DNA of 34,645 bases, from NCBI GenBank assembly GCA_013297655.1, contig JAAFHV010000077.1:1-34645 (forward strand), in the 5' to 3' direction. The notes below the pieces were generated by a model. That model did no database searches, had not been told where the DNA came from, and saw only the letters and a list, made by a program, of their open reading frames with translations. Of this stretch, positions 23,178-31,278 are shown piece by piece. Position 1 is the first letter of the stretch. Each line of letters starts with the position of its first letter. Source of the DNA: Myxococcales bacterium (GTDB taxonomy: Bacteria; Myxococcota_A; Polyangia; Polyangiales; Polyangiaceae). The position numbers and the translations under genes were made by a program.

Positions 23178-24884
23178 TTGAGCTCGAAGTTCTTTGCTTT
23201 GGCGAAGCAGGTCGTTGTCGCAGGTTCGGTCGTCGGAGCGATTTCGTTCGCTTCGGCCGCGTGCGGAGGGGGAGAAGAGTCGGAGGGCGGGATCCCATTC
23301 CACGGCGAGGCGCCTGCGCTGCCCGGGTTTTCCTACGATACCGGGCTCATCCCAGCGAGCAGCCCCGCCCAAGTTTCGCTCAAGCTCGTCGCCGGAGGGA
23401 ACATCCTGGTCGACGCGCAAGGCGTATCCACCGACGGAAAAATCACGGGCAAGGCCGGCACCGGTCGCGCCAAGCTCGACGTCCACGTGAAGCTCGAGGG
23501 CCGCCTCAAGGTCGACACGGCCCTCAAGAAGTACGACGGCGAGATCCCCGGGCTCTCGAACATCGACATCCCCATCGTCGCGGAGACCCCCTTCGATCCG
23601 TTCCTCCTCGACGGCAAGACCGCCGACGTGGCCGCCGACGTCCCGGAGACGAAGCTCCCGGATATCCCCCTCGGGAGCATCCCCGGAAACCTGCAGCTCA
23701 CCGTCGTCGCCGGAAGCAAACTGACTGCAAAGTACACCGGTGGCTGCATGGCGATCGCCAACGGCGAGGCGAAGCACTCGGGCTCCGCGGTCATCGGCGG
23801 TACGCTCCGGATGAAGGGGGCGATAAAGCTCGAGCTACCTTCCCCCCTCGACAAAACGATCGAGCTCGCCGAGTTCTCGGTGCCCATTCCGGAGACGACG
23901 CGCGCGGTGCCGTTCGGGCCAGTGGCCGTCTCCGCGACGGACGCGAACGAAGGTCCCGCGTGTGGGAAGCCCGTCGATCCGGGGGGAAGCGCCGACGGCG
24001 GCGTGATCTCCGAGGACGGCGCCGTGGTCATCCCCGACGGCGCGGTCTGCGGCGCGAGCAACTGCGATGGTTGCTGTCGTGACGGCGTATGCCTGAGCGG
24101 CCAAACCTACCAGGCGTGCGGGCGCCCGGGCGAGGCGTGCGAGTCGTGCTCCGGCTCCACGCTCTGCGTCGGCCGCGCGTGCGTCGACGTCAACTGCGGC
24201 CCCGCGAACTGCTCCGGCTGCTGCCAGAACAACGTCTGCATCAGCGGTACCACCACGAGCGCCTGCGGCGCCGGCGGAGCCTCGTGCACGAGCTGCGGCG
24301 CGGGGACCGTATGCGACGGGCTCGCGTGCGTGAACGTCACGTGCAAATCGAGCTGCAGCGCGGGCTGCTGCAGCGGGAGCACATGCAACCCGGGCAATAC
24401 CGCCGCGGCGTGCGGCAAGAGCGGCGATTCGTGCATCGCGTGCGGCGCAGGAAAGACGTGCACCGCGGGCGCGTGTGCCGTCCCCACGACCGCCCGCTAC
24501 GACCTCTTGCTCTACTCGGCGACGATCCCGACGACGAACAAGTCGAACGGCGCGTGGGACGCGTTCAACGGCCTCCCCGACGCGTTCGCGAAGATGGTCT
24601 CGGTCGAGGGGGCTTCGAGGCACGAAGGCCAAACGGCCATCCTGAACGACACTCGCGTCCCGAACTGGAACCAGGTGGTGCTCTCGAACGTCGCCGTGTC
24701 CGAGCTCAAGAGCTCCCTCCGGATCGACGTCTTCGACAGCGATCTCAACTTCGACGACACGATCGGAGGCTGCACCGTGCCGCTCACGGACGCGTCGTTC
24801 GACGGCACGCTTCGCACCGGTACGTGCGCGGCCTCGACCACCGGCGTCGCGTTCACGTTCACGTATCGGCTGATCGCGCGCTGA
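23178..24884 (+). CDS. Lipoprotein with three cysteine-rich repeats and a C2-like domain
   Basis: A 568-residue protein starting at TTG 23178. GGAGG ends five bases before it and the resulting N-terminus is an ideal lipoprotein signal (LAKQVVVAGSVVGAI then SAAC, Cys 29); longer starts would bury it. Residues 60-245 are beta-rich with repeated D/K strands (LSNIDIPIVAETPFDPFLL, LPDIPLGSIPGNLQLTVV). Residues 291-435 hold three repeats of about 48 residues, each with roughly ten cysteines in the order C-x4-C-x-GCC-x4-C ... CG-x4-C-x2-C-x5-C-x4-C. Residues 440-566 resemble a C2 domain: TAILNDTRVPNWNQ, LRIDVFDSDLNFDDTIGGC. The acidic positions would suit calcium binding. Likely a disulfide-rich surface lipoprotein; partner unknown. 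Confidence 0.82.
   Translation: MSSKFFALAKQVVVAGSVVGAISFASAACGGGEESEGGIPFHGEAPALPGFSYDTGLIPASSPAQVSLKLVAGGNILVDAQGVSTDGKITGKAGTGRAKLDVHVKLEGRLKVDTALKKYDGEIPGLSNIDIPIVAETPFDPFLLDGKTADVAADVPETKLPDIPLGSIPGNLQLTVVAGSKLTAKYTGGCMAIANGEAKHSGSAVIGGTLRMKGAIKLELPSPLDKTIELAEFSVPIPETTRAVPFGPVAVSATDANEGPACGKPVDPGGSADGGVISEDGAVVIPDGAVCGASNCDGCCRDGVCLSGQTYQACGRPGEACESCSGSTLCVGRACVDVNCGPANCSGCCQNNVCISGTTTSACGAGGASCTSCGAGTVCDGLACVNVTCKSSCSAGCCSGSTCNPGNTAAACGKSGDSCIACGAGKTCTAGACAVPTTARYDLLLYSATIPTTNKSNGAWDAFNGLPDAFAKMVSVEGASRHEGQTAILNDTRVPNWNQVVLSNVAVSELKSSLRIDVFDSDLNFDDTIGGCTVPLTDASFDGTLRTGTCAASTTGVAFTFTYRLIAR
24048..24482 (+). repeat. Three degenerate 145-base repeats encoding cysteine-rich modules
   Basis: The DNA encoding residues 291-338, 340-387 and 389-435 of the lipoprotein above. 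The repeats are clear in protein (GCC, C..CG, CxxC and CxxGxC positions align) but diverged in DNA, suggesting old internal duplication. Comparable modules are common in secreted myxobacterial proteins. Confidence 0.8.
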
Positions 24885-24904
24885 CCTTCGCGCTGGGCTC
24901 GAAC

Positions 24905-24940
24905 GAAGGGGCCGTCGCAGCTCGCGGCGGCCCTTCTTTT
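24905..24940 (+). terminator. Intrinsic terminator of the cysteine-repeat lipoprotein gene
   Basis: GAAGGGGCCGTCGC (24905-24918) pairs with GCGGCGGCCCTTC (24924-24936) with one bulged G and one G-T pair, followed by TTTT. It is a long, stable stem 20 bases after the stop at 24884. Confidence 0.9.
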
Positions 24941-25029
24941 GTTCGTATTTTCGGTGGGTTACGGCCGTGCGTCGAAGACGACCACGAGGCCTCGTGCTCG
25001 GCGCGGTGAGCCTCACGTCGCTCTGGAGG

Positions 25030-25050
25030 CGCGAGCCTCGGCGGCTCGCG
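25030..25050. repeat. 8-base-pair inverted repeat between convergent genes
   Basis: CGCGAGCC, loop TCGGC, GGCTCGCG. It lies 23 bases beyond the end of the minus-strand gene stopping at 25073. No T run follows, so it may be a 3' hairpin or chance in GC-rich sequence. Confidence 0.35.
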
Positions 25051-25072
25051 TCCGCGCGCGACTCGTTTTGGA

Positions 25073-25924
25073 TCAGTCGGTGCCGGCGTCGGCGGGGGCG
25101 GCGCCGCAGAGGTAGTACGCGACGCGGGTGAACGTGGCGGGGAGGTTCGCGCCTTGGCACGTGCTCGCCCACACGGCGAAGTCGTCTTTCAGCGCCTTGT
25201 CGCACTCGCGCTCTTTGGTGCCGACGCACGCCGTCTCGGCGAAGGCCTCGCAGTCGCGCTTGGAGACGGTGCCGATGCAGGCGGTGCAGCTCCCGGCGGT
25301 GCACGCGCTCGCCTTGGCGATCGGGAGCGCACAATCGGATCGCCCGAGCACGAGCGCGCCGCAGCTTCCCAGGTTGGGCATGAGGGACTGCGGTCCGGAC
25401 GGGATGAGTGCTCCGATCGGCGCCGAGCCCGCCGCCTCGCCGTCGAGCGGCCCGAAGATGCAGCGCGCGCATTCTTGATGCGTGTCTTTCCAAGCCTTGC
25501 ACGCCACGTCGCCGTGGACCGCGGTGAGGCAGGTGCGTTCCACTTCGCCGATCGCTTGCGCGTCGCACAGGTTGCGATGGGCGACCGGAGCGGAGCCCTT
25601 CACCTTGTCGCCCAAGCTCGAGAAACAGACCGATCCGTCCGGTTCGGTCGGCGTCGTCGTGGTGACCGGCGGGGCTCTTCCGTCGCGCGCGGACGCGTCC
25701 TCCGCTGGAACGTCGACGCCCGGTCCGCCGTAGACGGGCATCGACAACGAGCACGCGGGTGCCGCCGCTGCGATGGCCAACGCGGTGCCTGCGAAGAGCA
25801 CGCTGCGGGAGACCATCGTGTTCGGCGCGGGGACGAGCGCGCGCCGGCTCGCGCCGCAGTAAGGACAAGACTCATCGGAAGAGCGAACGTGCCGCTCGCA
25901 GCCTGCGCAAAGTTCCAAAGCCAT
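25073..25924 (-). CDS. Zinc-ribbon, membrane-spanning, cysteine-rich protein
   Basis: A 283-residue protein with an unusual layout. Residues 1-25 form a treble-type zinc ribbon (C6-x2-C9 ... C20-x2-C23). A hydrophobic segment follows (about 38-57, SVLFAGTALAIAAAAPAC), then a YGGPG turn, a Pro/Thr/Asp linker and a C-terminal domain with 14 or so cysteines (CKAWKDTHQECARC, CTAGSCTACIGTVSKRDC, CVGTKERECD). The zinc ribbon should face the cytoplasm and the cysteine-rich part the periplasm. Alternatively, initiation at the internal ATG (residue 37) would make a plain lipoprotein with Cys 58. Layouts like this recur in myxobacterial genomes, but I know no function. It follows the lipoprotein gene by 47 bases and may share its operon. 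Confidence 0.75.
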   Translation of the reverse strand: MALELCAGCERHVRSSDESCPYCGASRRALVPAPNTMVSRSVLFAGTALAIAAAAPACSLSMPVYGGPGVDVPAEDASARDGRAPPVTTTTPTEPDGSVCFSSLGDKVKGSAPVAHRNLCDAQAIGEVERTCLTAVHGDVACKAWKDTHQECARCIFGPLDGEAAGSAPIGALIPSGPQSLMPNLGSCGALVLGRSDCALPIAKASACTAGSCTACIGTVSKRDCEAFAETACVGTKERECDKALKDDFAVWASTCQGANLPATFTRVAYYLCGAAPADAGTD

Positions 25925-25971
25925 GCCCGAAGCTTACCCGCGACGGGCGCCCTCGCCAGGTGAATGCGGCG

Positions 25972-27132
25972 CTACTGGCAGGGATCGGCGGGCGGCGCAG
26001 GATCGTTCGCTACGTTCGCGAGCGGACGAAGCTCGGTCGCGACGAAGCCGAGCCCGATCGAGATCGCGTCGCACGTGGCAAGCTCGCGGTTGGTTCCGTC
26101 GCGGAGCATGTCGGCCGCGCGGCGGACGCTCTCCGCCAGATCGTCGTAACGGGTGCCTTCGCAGAGCGTGGTCGAGAACCGCCCCGCTTCGTCGCGGAGG
26201 TGCCCGAGCAGCTCGTCGACGTCGAGGGTGCCCGCGAGCGTGCCCTCCGCGGTGTCGAAGCCGGTCTTCGGTTTTCGGAAGGAAATCGTGGCGTTGCGAA
26301 TGTCGAGGGCGAGCGTGCCGCCGCCGATGGGGAGCCGCACGCGGAGCGACCCTGCTTTCGCGACGACCACGCCTTGGTTCACGTAGGCCTCGCGGAAGGT
26401 GCCCTTCGCACCCGAGGCCAGGGTCGCGCCGTCGACGAGCGACGTGGGGAGCACCGAGAGATCGTCCGAGCCGTTCCACGCCGGGCGGGTCGTGCGCGCG
26501 GTCGCATCGAACGATCGCGCCGAGAGGCCGGACGCGGTCTGCGATGGATCGAGATCGAGGCCCGTGACCTCGACGAGGGTGTTCCCGCGGCCGGCCGCGA
26601 GCACCTCGTTCGTGGTTCGTGAGAGGGCAGGAGCGAGGGCCGCGATCACGCGGAGCACGTGGGCGCCGAACGCGTTGTCGATCCCCATCGCGCCGTCGAG
26701 CCGAACGCGAGGATCCGCTCCGTCGCGGAGGGCGCAGTGCTCGCTCGAGGTGGCGCTCGAGGCGAGGCCGTCGAGGTCGTACCCTAGCGATTTCCAAGCG
26801 TCCGGCGACGCGACGCTCGCGCGGTTCGTGTCGCCCAAGAAGAGCACTCGCAGAGCGAACGCGTGCTTCGTCGTAGACGCAGTGGGCGCGCCGACGTTGG
26901 GTGGTGGCCTCGCGAGCGACGAGGGCGGCGCGCTCGTGTCTTCCGCGCGCGCGTCGCGGTCGTTCGGGGCGGGGGGCGGCGTGGTGGCGTCCGACGCGCT
27001 CGCGCTCGGCGCTGGAGGGGGCCCGCCGTCGACGAGGGTGTCGTTCGGCGAGTCGCACGAAGGGATCGCGCCGAGGCACGTGAGCGCGAGGCCCACGGTG
27101 CACGCTCCGAACGACGTCTGCCTCCACCCCAT
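25972..27132 (-). CDS. Lipoprotein of unknown function
   Basis: A 386-residue predicted lipoprotein starting at ATG 27132 (MGWRQTSFG), with lipobox IPSC near residue 26 and a long Pro/Ala/Ser/Asp linker (27-80). The mature domain starts around residue 85 with FALRVLFLGDTNR and contains VLAAGRGNTLVEVTGLDLDPS, LPIGGGTLALDIRNATISF and GTLAGTLDVDELLGHLRDEAGRF. It reads as a mixed alpha/beta domain with two late cysteines. No family is recognised. An upstream extension would overlap the kinase gene and is rejected. It lies 70 bases after the Ser/Thr kinase gene on the same strand, so the kinase, this lipoprotein and the zinc-ribbon protein may form one unit. Confidence 0.72.
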   Translation of the reverse strand: MGWRQTSFGACTVGLALTCLGAIPSCDSPNDTLVDGGPPPAPSASASDATTPPPAPNDRDARAEDTSAPPSSLARPPPNVGAPTASTTKHAFALRVLFLGDTNRASVASPDAWKSLGYDLDGLASSATSSEHCALRDGADPRVRLDGAMGIDNAFGAHVLRVIAALAPALSRTTNEVLAAGRGNTLVEVTGLDLDPSQTASGLSARSFDATARTTRPAWNGSDDLSVLPTSLVDGATLASGAKGTFREAYVNQGVVVAKAGSLRVRLPIGGGTLALDIRNATISFRKPKTGFDTAEGTLAGTLDVDELLGHLRDEAGRFSTTLCEGTRYDDLAESVRRAADMLRDGTNRELATCDAISIGLGFVATELRPLANVANDPAPPADPCQ

Positions 27133-27202
27133 GCGGCGGACGATAGCTCCCCGAACGCGTCGCGTCGAACGTGCCCTCGATCTTCGGCGCTCTAGCAGGC
27201 CG

Positions 27203-28846
27203 CTAGGGTGCAGGCGCAGGGCCGGATCGCCTGTAATATCCCGCGCTCGCGAAGAGGTACGACGTGCCGGAGTCGGCATACTCTTGCCCGTTTGCGTCCG
27301 GGATCGCGAAGCCGGCAAATGTCTTCTTCGCGCAGGCCAGGAGGGCCTCCGACTCGGGCGCGGGCGACTGGCCGGTGCCGTTCTTGACGGGCGTGATGTC
27401 GGTGCGGCGGCCGCCGCCCTTTGGCCAATACAAGCGTATCGCCAGGCTCCACACCACGTCGTCCGTCGGCGCGGGGAGGCAAGCTCGCATGCTGGGCAGG
27501 TTCGTCTGTACGGCGCGAATGAGCTCCGCGCCGTTATTCCCCATTCCAGTGTACCGACCCGTCCCGGACTCGAACACCACGTGACGCTGCTCGGGGACGG
27601 GGGGCTTCACGAGCGGCGTCTGCGCTGGCTTCTTCGTGCTCGCGGTCGCGCTCGGAGTGACCACGACCGGTGACGTCGCGCTGGCGCTGGGGACGATCTC
27701 GGGCTGTCGTGAGGTGGCGACCGCCGATGGAAGCGGAGCGTCGGGCGGCGGCTTCGCGGGCGCGACGCCTTCGTGTGCAGTGTACATGTATACGCCGACT
27801 CCCGCCGCGAGGGCACACCCACCGCCGACGAGGACGACGAGCGCGAGGACGGGGGCCCACGAGCGCGCGCCACGGTTCGTCGTCGTCTTCGCAGGAGGCG
27901 CGTCGGCGACGAAGAGCGCGGTGCTCGCGTAAGGCGAAACCGGCGGCGTCGCGGGGGCCAGCGGCGCAGACGGCCCGCTCGCTCCGTGGGCGAACGAAGC
28001 CAGCACCGCGCCGACCTCCGCGAGCTGTGGACGTGCGTCGCGTGGCTTCGCGAGCATCCTCGCGACGAGCGCGGCCAGGCCCGCCGGAACGTGTGGCACG
28101 ACGGTGGAGACCGACGGAAACTCGCCCGTCGTGATGCGTTTCATCACCTGCCCGAAGCCCTCGCCGTGGGTGGGGAGGATGCCCGTGAGCGCCTCGTAGA
28201 GCATGATCCCGAGGGCCCAAACATCGGCCCGCGCGTCGACGTCGTTCTCGCCGAAGATTTGCTCTGGGGCCATATAGTGCGGAGTGCCGAGCACGGCCCC
28301 GGTCGACGTGAGCGAGGGAGGCACGGTCTCGCCCTCGGCGCCGCGGAACAGCTCCTTCGCGATCCCGAAGTCGAGCACCATCGGAACGCCTCGGTGGAGG
28401 AACACGTTCTCCGGCTTGAGATCGCGATGAACGATGCCGACGCCGTGCACGGCCGCGAGCCCGGCGACGATGCCCGAGAAGAGGACCGCGCAGTCCGCGA
28501 CCGGGAGCCCGTGGCGGCGTGCGACGTGCGCGCGGAGGCTCTCGCCCTCGAGGAACGGCATGACGAGGCACGGGAGCCCGTGGTCGGTCTCGACGACGGC
28601 GAGCACGGGGACCACGTTCGGGTGCCGCACGAGGCTCGCCGCGCGTGCTTCGCGGAGGAGGCGCGCGTAGGTCTTCGGATCGCTCGGCCGATCGGTGCGC
28701 GCGAACTTGAGCGCGCAGATCGCGCCTGCTTCGTCGCGAGCGGCCCACACGCTGCCCATGCCGCCTTGCCCGATTGGGCGCTCGAGCCGATAGCGACCCG
28801 CGACGACGAGCCCCGCAGACAGTGGTTCGCTGACGACCTCGAGCAT
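27203..28846 (-). CDS. Transmembrane Ser/Thr protein kinase (PknB type)
   Basis: A 547-residue kinase. The catalytic domain (about 19-285) has the glycine loop GQGGMGSV (26-33), lysine K47, HRDLKPEN (140-147, catalytic D142), DFG (159-161), a threonine-rich activation loop and APEQ (193-196). A membrane helix (about 331-355) leads to a Pro/Ala/Ser linker and a C-terminal extracytoplasmic domain (about 420-540). That domain has paired cysteines (MRACLPAP and LLACAKKTF) and a TonB_C/AgmX-like feel (AIRLYWPKGG ... FAGFAIPD). All catalytic residues are intact, so it should be active. The outer domain may sense a ligand or envelope state. It is upstream of a lipoprotein and the zinc-ribbon protein in the same direction. 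Confidence 0.93.
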   Translation of the reverse strand: MLEVVSEPLSAGLVVAGRYRLERPIGQGGMGSVWAARDEAGAICALKFARTDRPSDPKTYARLLREARAASLVRHPNVVPVLAVVETDHGLPCLVMPFLEGESLRAHVARRHGLPVADCAVLFSGIVAGLAAVHGVGIVHRDLKPENVFLHRGVPMVLDFGIAKELFRGAEGETVPPSLTSTGAVLGTPHYMAPEQIFGENDVDARADVWALGIMLYEALTGILPTHGEGFGQVMKRITTGEFPSVSTVVPHVPAGLAALVARMLAKPRDARPQLAEVGAVLASFAHGASGPSAPLAPATPPVSPYASTALFVADAPPAKTTTNRGARSWAPVLALVVLVGGGCALAAGVGVYMYTAHEGVAPAKPPPDAPLPSAVATSRQPEIVPSASATSPVVVTPSATASTKKPAQTPLVKPPVPEQRHVVFESGTGRYTGMGNNGAELIRAVQTNLPSMRACLPAPTDDVVWSLAIRLYWPKGGGRRTDITPVKNGTGQSPAPESEALLACAKKTFAGFAIPDANGQEYADSGTSYLFASAGYYRRSGPAPAP

Positions 28847-28895
28847 TTCCCCGAAGCAAAAGAGTGCCCGAAAATGCGCGAAATAGCGAACTTCG

Positions 28896-29579
28896 TCAGG
28901 TCGTGAGCATCCACCGGAGGGCGCGGCGGAGCTCCGCCTTGGCGTCCGCGACGACGATGTCGCCGTGGGCGACGACGACGGTCTCGAAGGGGAGCTCCAA
29001 GATGGTCTCCGCGCTCTGCCGCGCCTCGCGCCGATCCTTCACGAAGAACCGTATCGCTCGGCTCTGCCCGAGGCGCTTGTAACAGCCGACGAGGAACATC
29101 GCGACGTGGGCGACGAACCCGCGCGGACGGAGGACGTTGAACACGAGATCGGTCACGACGAGCGTCTTCGAGGGCGCGTGGAAGATCGCGTGCTCTGCCA
29201 GCGCCGGCGCCCCGCGCACCGGCACCAGGGTCAGATCGGGGGTGAGCGTCTCGACCGCGCCGTCCTCGAAGAACGCGTCGATTCGGAGCGAGGGCTGCTT
29301 CTTCACGAGGTCCCTCGGCGCCAAAATTTCCGCCCCCGGATAACGGACCTTCGCCTGCCCCAAATAGAGATGATGCAGCAAGTTCGGCGCGACGAGGTAC
29401 CGAACCTCGCCCAAGGTCGCAATCTCTGCCGCCATCGTGTCGTCGATCGGGATCGGCGACACGAGCACCACCCCGGCGGACGTGGCGAGCGCCGTCATCC
29501 GCGCGGGCATGTGGAAGCCACCCGGCAGCCGCTGATCGAGATCGAACGTGAGCAAGGTCGACGATGGCGGCGAGGTCAT
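28896..29579 (-). CDS. DUF4336 protein (metallo-beta-lactamase-like fold)
   Basis: A 227-residue protein matching DUF4336, a family related to metallo-beta-lactamases: MTALATSAGVVLVSPIPIDD, LGEVRYLVAPNLLHHLYLG, TLVVTDLVFN and VVVAHGDIVV. The HH pair and the later H are in place of metal ligands, but the full HxHxDH motif is absent, so activity is uncertain. Some relatives act in phytanoyl or detoxification settings, but no substrate can be named. It is divergent from a MarR regulator gene with a perfect operator between them, which suggests the MarR protein controls it. Confidence 0.82.
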   Translation of the reverse strand: MTSPPSSTLLTFDLDQRLPGGFHMPARMTALATSAGVVLVSPIPIDDTMAAEIATLGEVRYLVAPNLLHHLYLGQAKVRYPGAEILAPRDLVKKQPSLRIDAFFEDGAVETLTPDLTLVPVRGAPALAEHAIFHAPSKTLVVTDLVFNVLRPRGFVAHVAMFLVGCYKRLGQSRAIRFFVKDRREARQSAETILELPFETVVVAHGDIVVADAKAELRRALRWMLTT

Positions 29580-29594
29580 GTAGATAGTTAAGCA

Positions 29595-29617
29595 CGCTTG
29601 ACTATATTGGTCAAGCG
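29595..29617. promoter_or_regulatory. Palindromic MarR operator in a divergent promoter
   Basis: CGCTTGAC-TATATTG-GTCAAGCG is a perfect inverted repeat (8-base arms, 7-base centre) in the 51-base gap between the DUF4336 gene and the MarR gene. Its TATATT core looks like a -10 box, and a further TTGAC half site lies at 29621-29625 near the MarR start. Size and form suit a MarR dimer shutting off both genes. Confidence 0.78.
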
Positions 29618-29630
29618 ACGTTGACTAAAT

Positions 29631-30179
29631 ATGGCAGCCAAGAAGAAGACCTACGAAGCCACGTTGGAGACGAAGAAGCGCGCGAGCACTCTCCAGCTCT
29701 TGTTCAAGGCCGCGCGTCTCTTGGACGAGGAGGCGCTCGTGCGGGTGGCGATGCTCCCCGATCGCCCGCGAATTCGTCGCTCGCACAGCGCGCTGTTTCC
29801 GCACATCGATTTGGCAGGCACTCGGGTGACCGATCTCGCGGAGCGGGTCGGGGTGACGAAACAGGCGATCTCGCAGCTCCTCGACGACCTCGAAACGTTC
29901 GGGGTGGTGTCGCGTGTGCCCGATCCCGCCGACGCACGCAGCCGGCTCGTCGTGTTCACCGATCGAGGGAAAAGGGGGCTCCTCGAAGGGCTCGCGGTCC
30001 TTCAGAAGCTCGAGGCCGATCTCGAGCGCGCGGTGGGGGCGAGTGCGATGAGCGGGCTACGCGAGGGGGTCGTCGCTGTGGTCGCCGCCCTCGATCGTGA
30101 CCCCGAAGTGCTGCGAAAGGTTCAGGCTCCTACCGCTGTCGTCGAGCCGACCCCCGACGCGCCACGGAAGCGACGCTGA
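29631..30179 (+). CDS. MarR-family transcriptional regulator
   Basis: A 182-residue winged-helix regulator. The DNA-binding part lies at about 60-115: the recognition region is VTDLAERVGVTKQAISQLLDDLETFGVVSRVPDPADARSRLVVFTDRGK, read in sections, with D-x-R-S-R in the wing. Flanking helices would make the dimer. A basic, Lys-rich N-terminus and a Pro/Arg/Lys tail are extra. It is divergent from the DUF4336 gene, with the palindromic operator at 29595 in between, so it probably represses that gene and itself until a ligand is bound. No Shine-Dalgarno precedes ATG 29631. Confidence 0.9.
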   Translation: MAAKKKTYEATLETKKRASTLQLLFKAARLLDEEALVRVAMLPDRPRIRRSHSALFPHIDLAGTRVTDLAERVGVTKQAISQLLDDLETFGVVSRVPDPADARSRLVVFTDRGKRGLLEGLAVLQKLEADLERAVGASAMSGLREGVVAVVAALDRDPEVLRKVQAPTAVVEPTPDAPRKRR

Positions 30180-30270
30180 GAGGTGCGCGCGGCCGCCGTG
30201 ACGAAGGGGCCCGCGTCGCACGGACCGTCTCGACGCGTCGGAAGCTCGAATGTAAAGTGCATCCGTTCGG

Positions 30271-31203
30271 TCAACGCTCGGCGGCGAGGCCGTCGAGGTG
30301 GCGGAGGAGGGCGCGCACACGCGCGGGCATCCGGCTCCCGGGGTGAGTGAGCGCGAACACCTTCCGCGTCGACGGTAGAGCTCCCGGGAAGAGCTCGACC
30401 AGCCTGCCGCGCGCGACGTCTTTGTGGGCGAGGTAGGTCGGGAGCACCGCGACCCCGAGGCCGAGCACCGCCGCGCGCTTCACGGCGAGGATGCTGTCGC
30501 TGTAGAACGCGACCCCGAGGCTCACCGTCGTCGGCCCCGCGGGACCGACGAGGCGGAGCGTGAGCGCCGGCTCCGGGCTCGGCCCATAGACGAGGCCGCG
30601 GTGGCGAGCGAGGCCGTCAATCGTGGAGGGCGCGTGCTTGCGGCGGAGGTAGCTCGCGCTCGCGTAGATGCCACGTCGGTCGTCCTCGAGCACGCGCGCG
30701 ACGAGCCCTTCGGGGGGGGCGGCGACCATGCGAATCGCGACGTCGATCCCGTCCTCGACGAGGTCGAGCATCCGATCGCTGCATCGAAGCTCGATCGCGA
30801 GGCGAGGGTGCGCACGCGAGAGGCGCGCGAGGTGAGGCGCGAGGCGCATCGGGCCGTACACCGTGGGCGCCGCGATGCGGAGGGTGCCCTCGACCTTCGT
30901 GTCGCGCGACGAGACCTCGCGCTCGAGGGTGCGAAGATCGGCGACGATGCGCTCCCCGCGGGCGACGTAGGCGCGGCCCAAATCGGTGAGCGAGAGCTTC
31001 CTCGTGGTGCGCCGCACCAGCACGACCCCGAGGCGCGACTCCGCGCGCGTGACCGCTTTGCTCACGCCGGAAGCAGAGATGCCGAGGCGCTCGCCGGCGC
31101 CGACGAACGAGCCCGACGAGGCGATCGCGAGGAGCGTTTGCAGCGCCCAAGTGCTCTCGCGGAGGTCGATTCCGGACTCCGAGTCATGAGTGAACGGACG
31201 CAT
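30271..31203 (-). CDS. LysR-family transcriptional regulator
   Basis: A 310-residue LysR-type regulator. The helix-turn-helix (about 17-75) has LQTLLAIASSGSFVGAGERLGISASGVSKAV read in two sections and RTTRKLSLTDLG. The effector domain (about 95-295) has the usual DVAIRM and LGVAVLPTYLA motifs and a closing R-x-LLRHL. The start is ATG 31203; a GTG in-frame at 31236 is possible. It is divergent from the alcohol dehydrogenase gene at 31279, a classic arrangement in which the regulator controls the enzyme from the shared 75-base gap. Within the LysR family it is most like the DsdC/AaeR-type group with short effector domains, but the ligand is not deducible. Confidence 0.94.
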   Translation of the reverse strand: MRPFTHDSESGIDLRESTWALQTLLAIASSGSFVGAGERLGISASGVSKAVTRAESRLGVVLVRRTTRKLSLTDLGRAYVARGERIVADLRTLEREVSSRDTKVEGTLRIAAPTVYGPMRLAPHLARLSRAHPRLAIELRCSDRMLDLVEDGIDVAIRMVAAPPEGLVARVLEDDRRGIYASASYLRRKHAPSTIDGLARHRGLVYGPSPEPALTLRLVGPAGPTTVSLGVAFYSDSILAVKRAAVLGLGVAVLPTYLAHKDVARGRLVELFPGALPSTRKVFALTHPGSRMPARVRALLRHLDGLAAER

Positions 31204-31278
31204 GAGGGCATTGTAGCCGGCACGGGCACGAGTCATGGTGTGGACGTCGGCCCGTCGCCGACGGAAAGAGCAAACGCC

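Noticed and set aside
28849-28870. Minus-strand GGGCACTC-TTTTGCTT resembling a -24/-12 promoter before the Ser/Thr kinase
   Set aside because: Nine bases separate GG and GC in the consensus register, and transcription would start at or inside the start codon.
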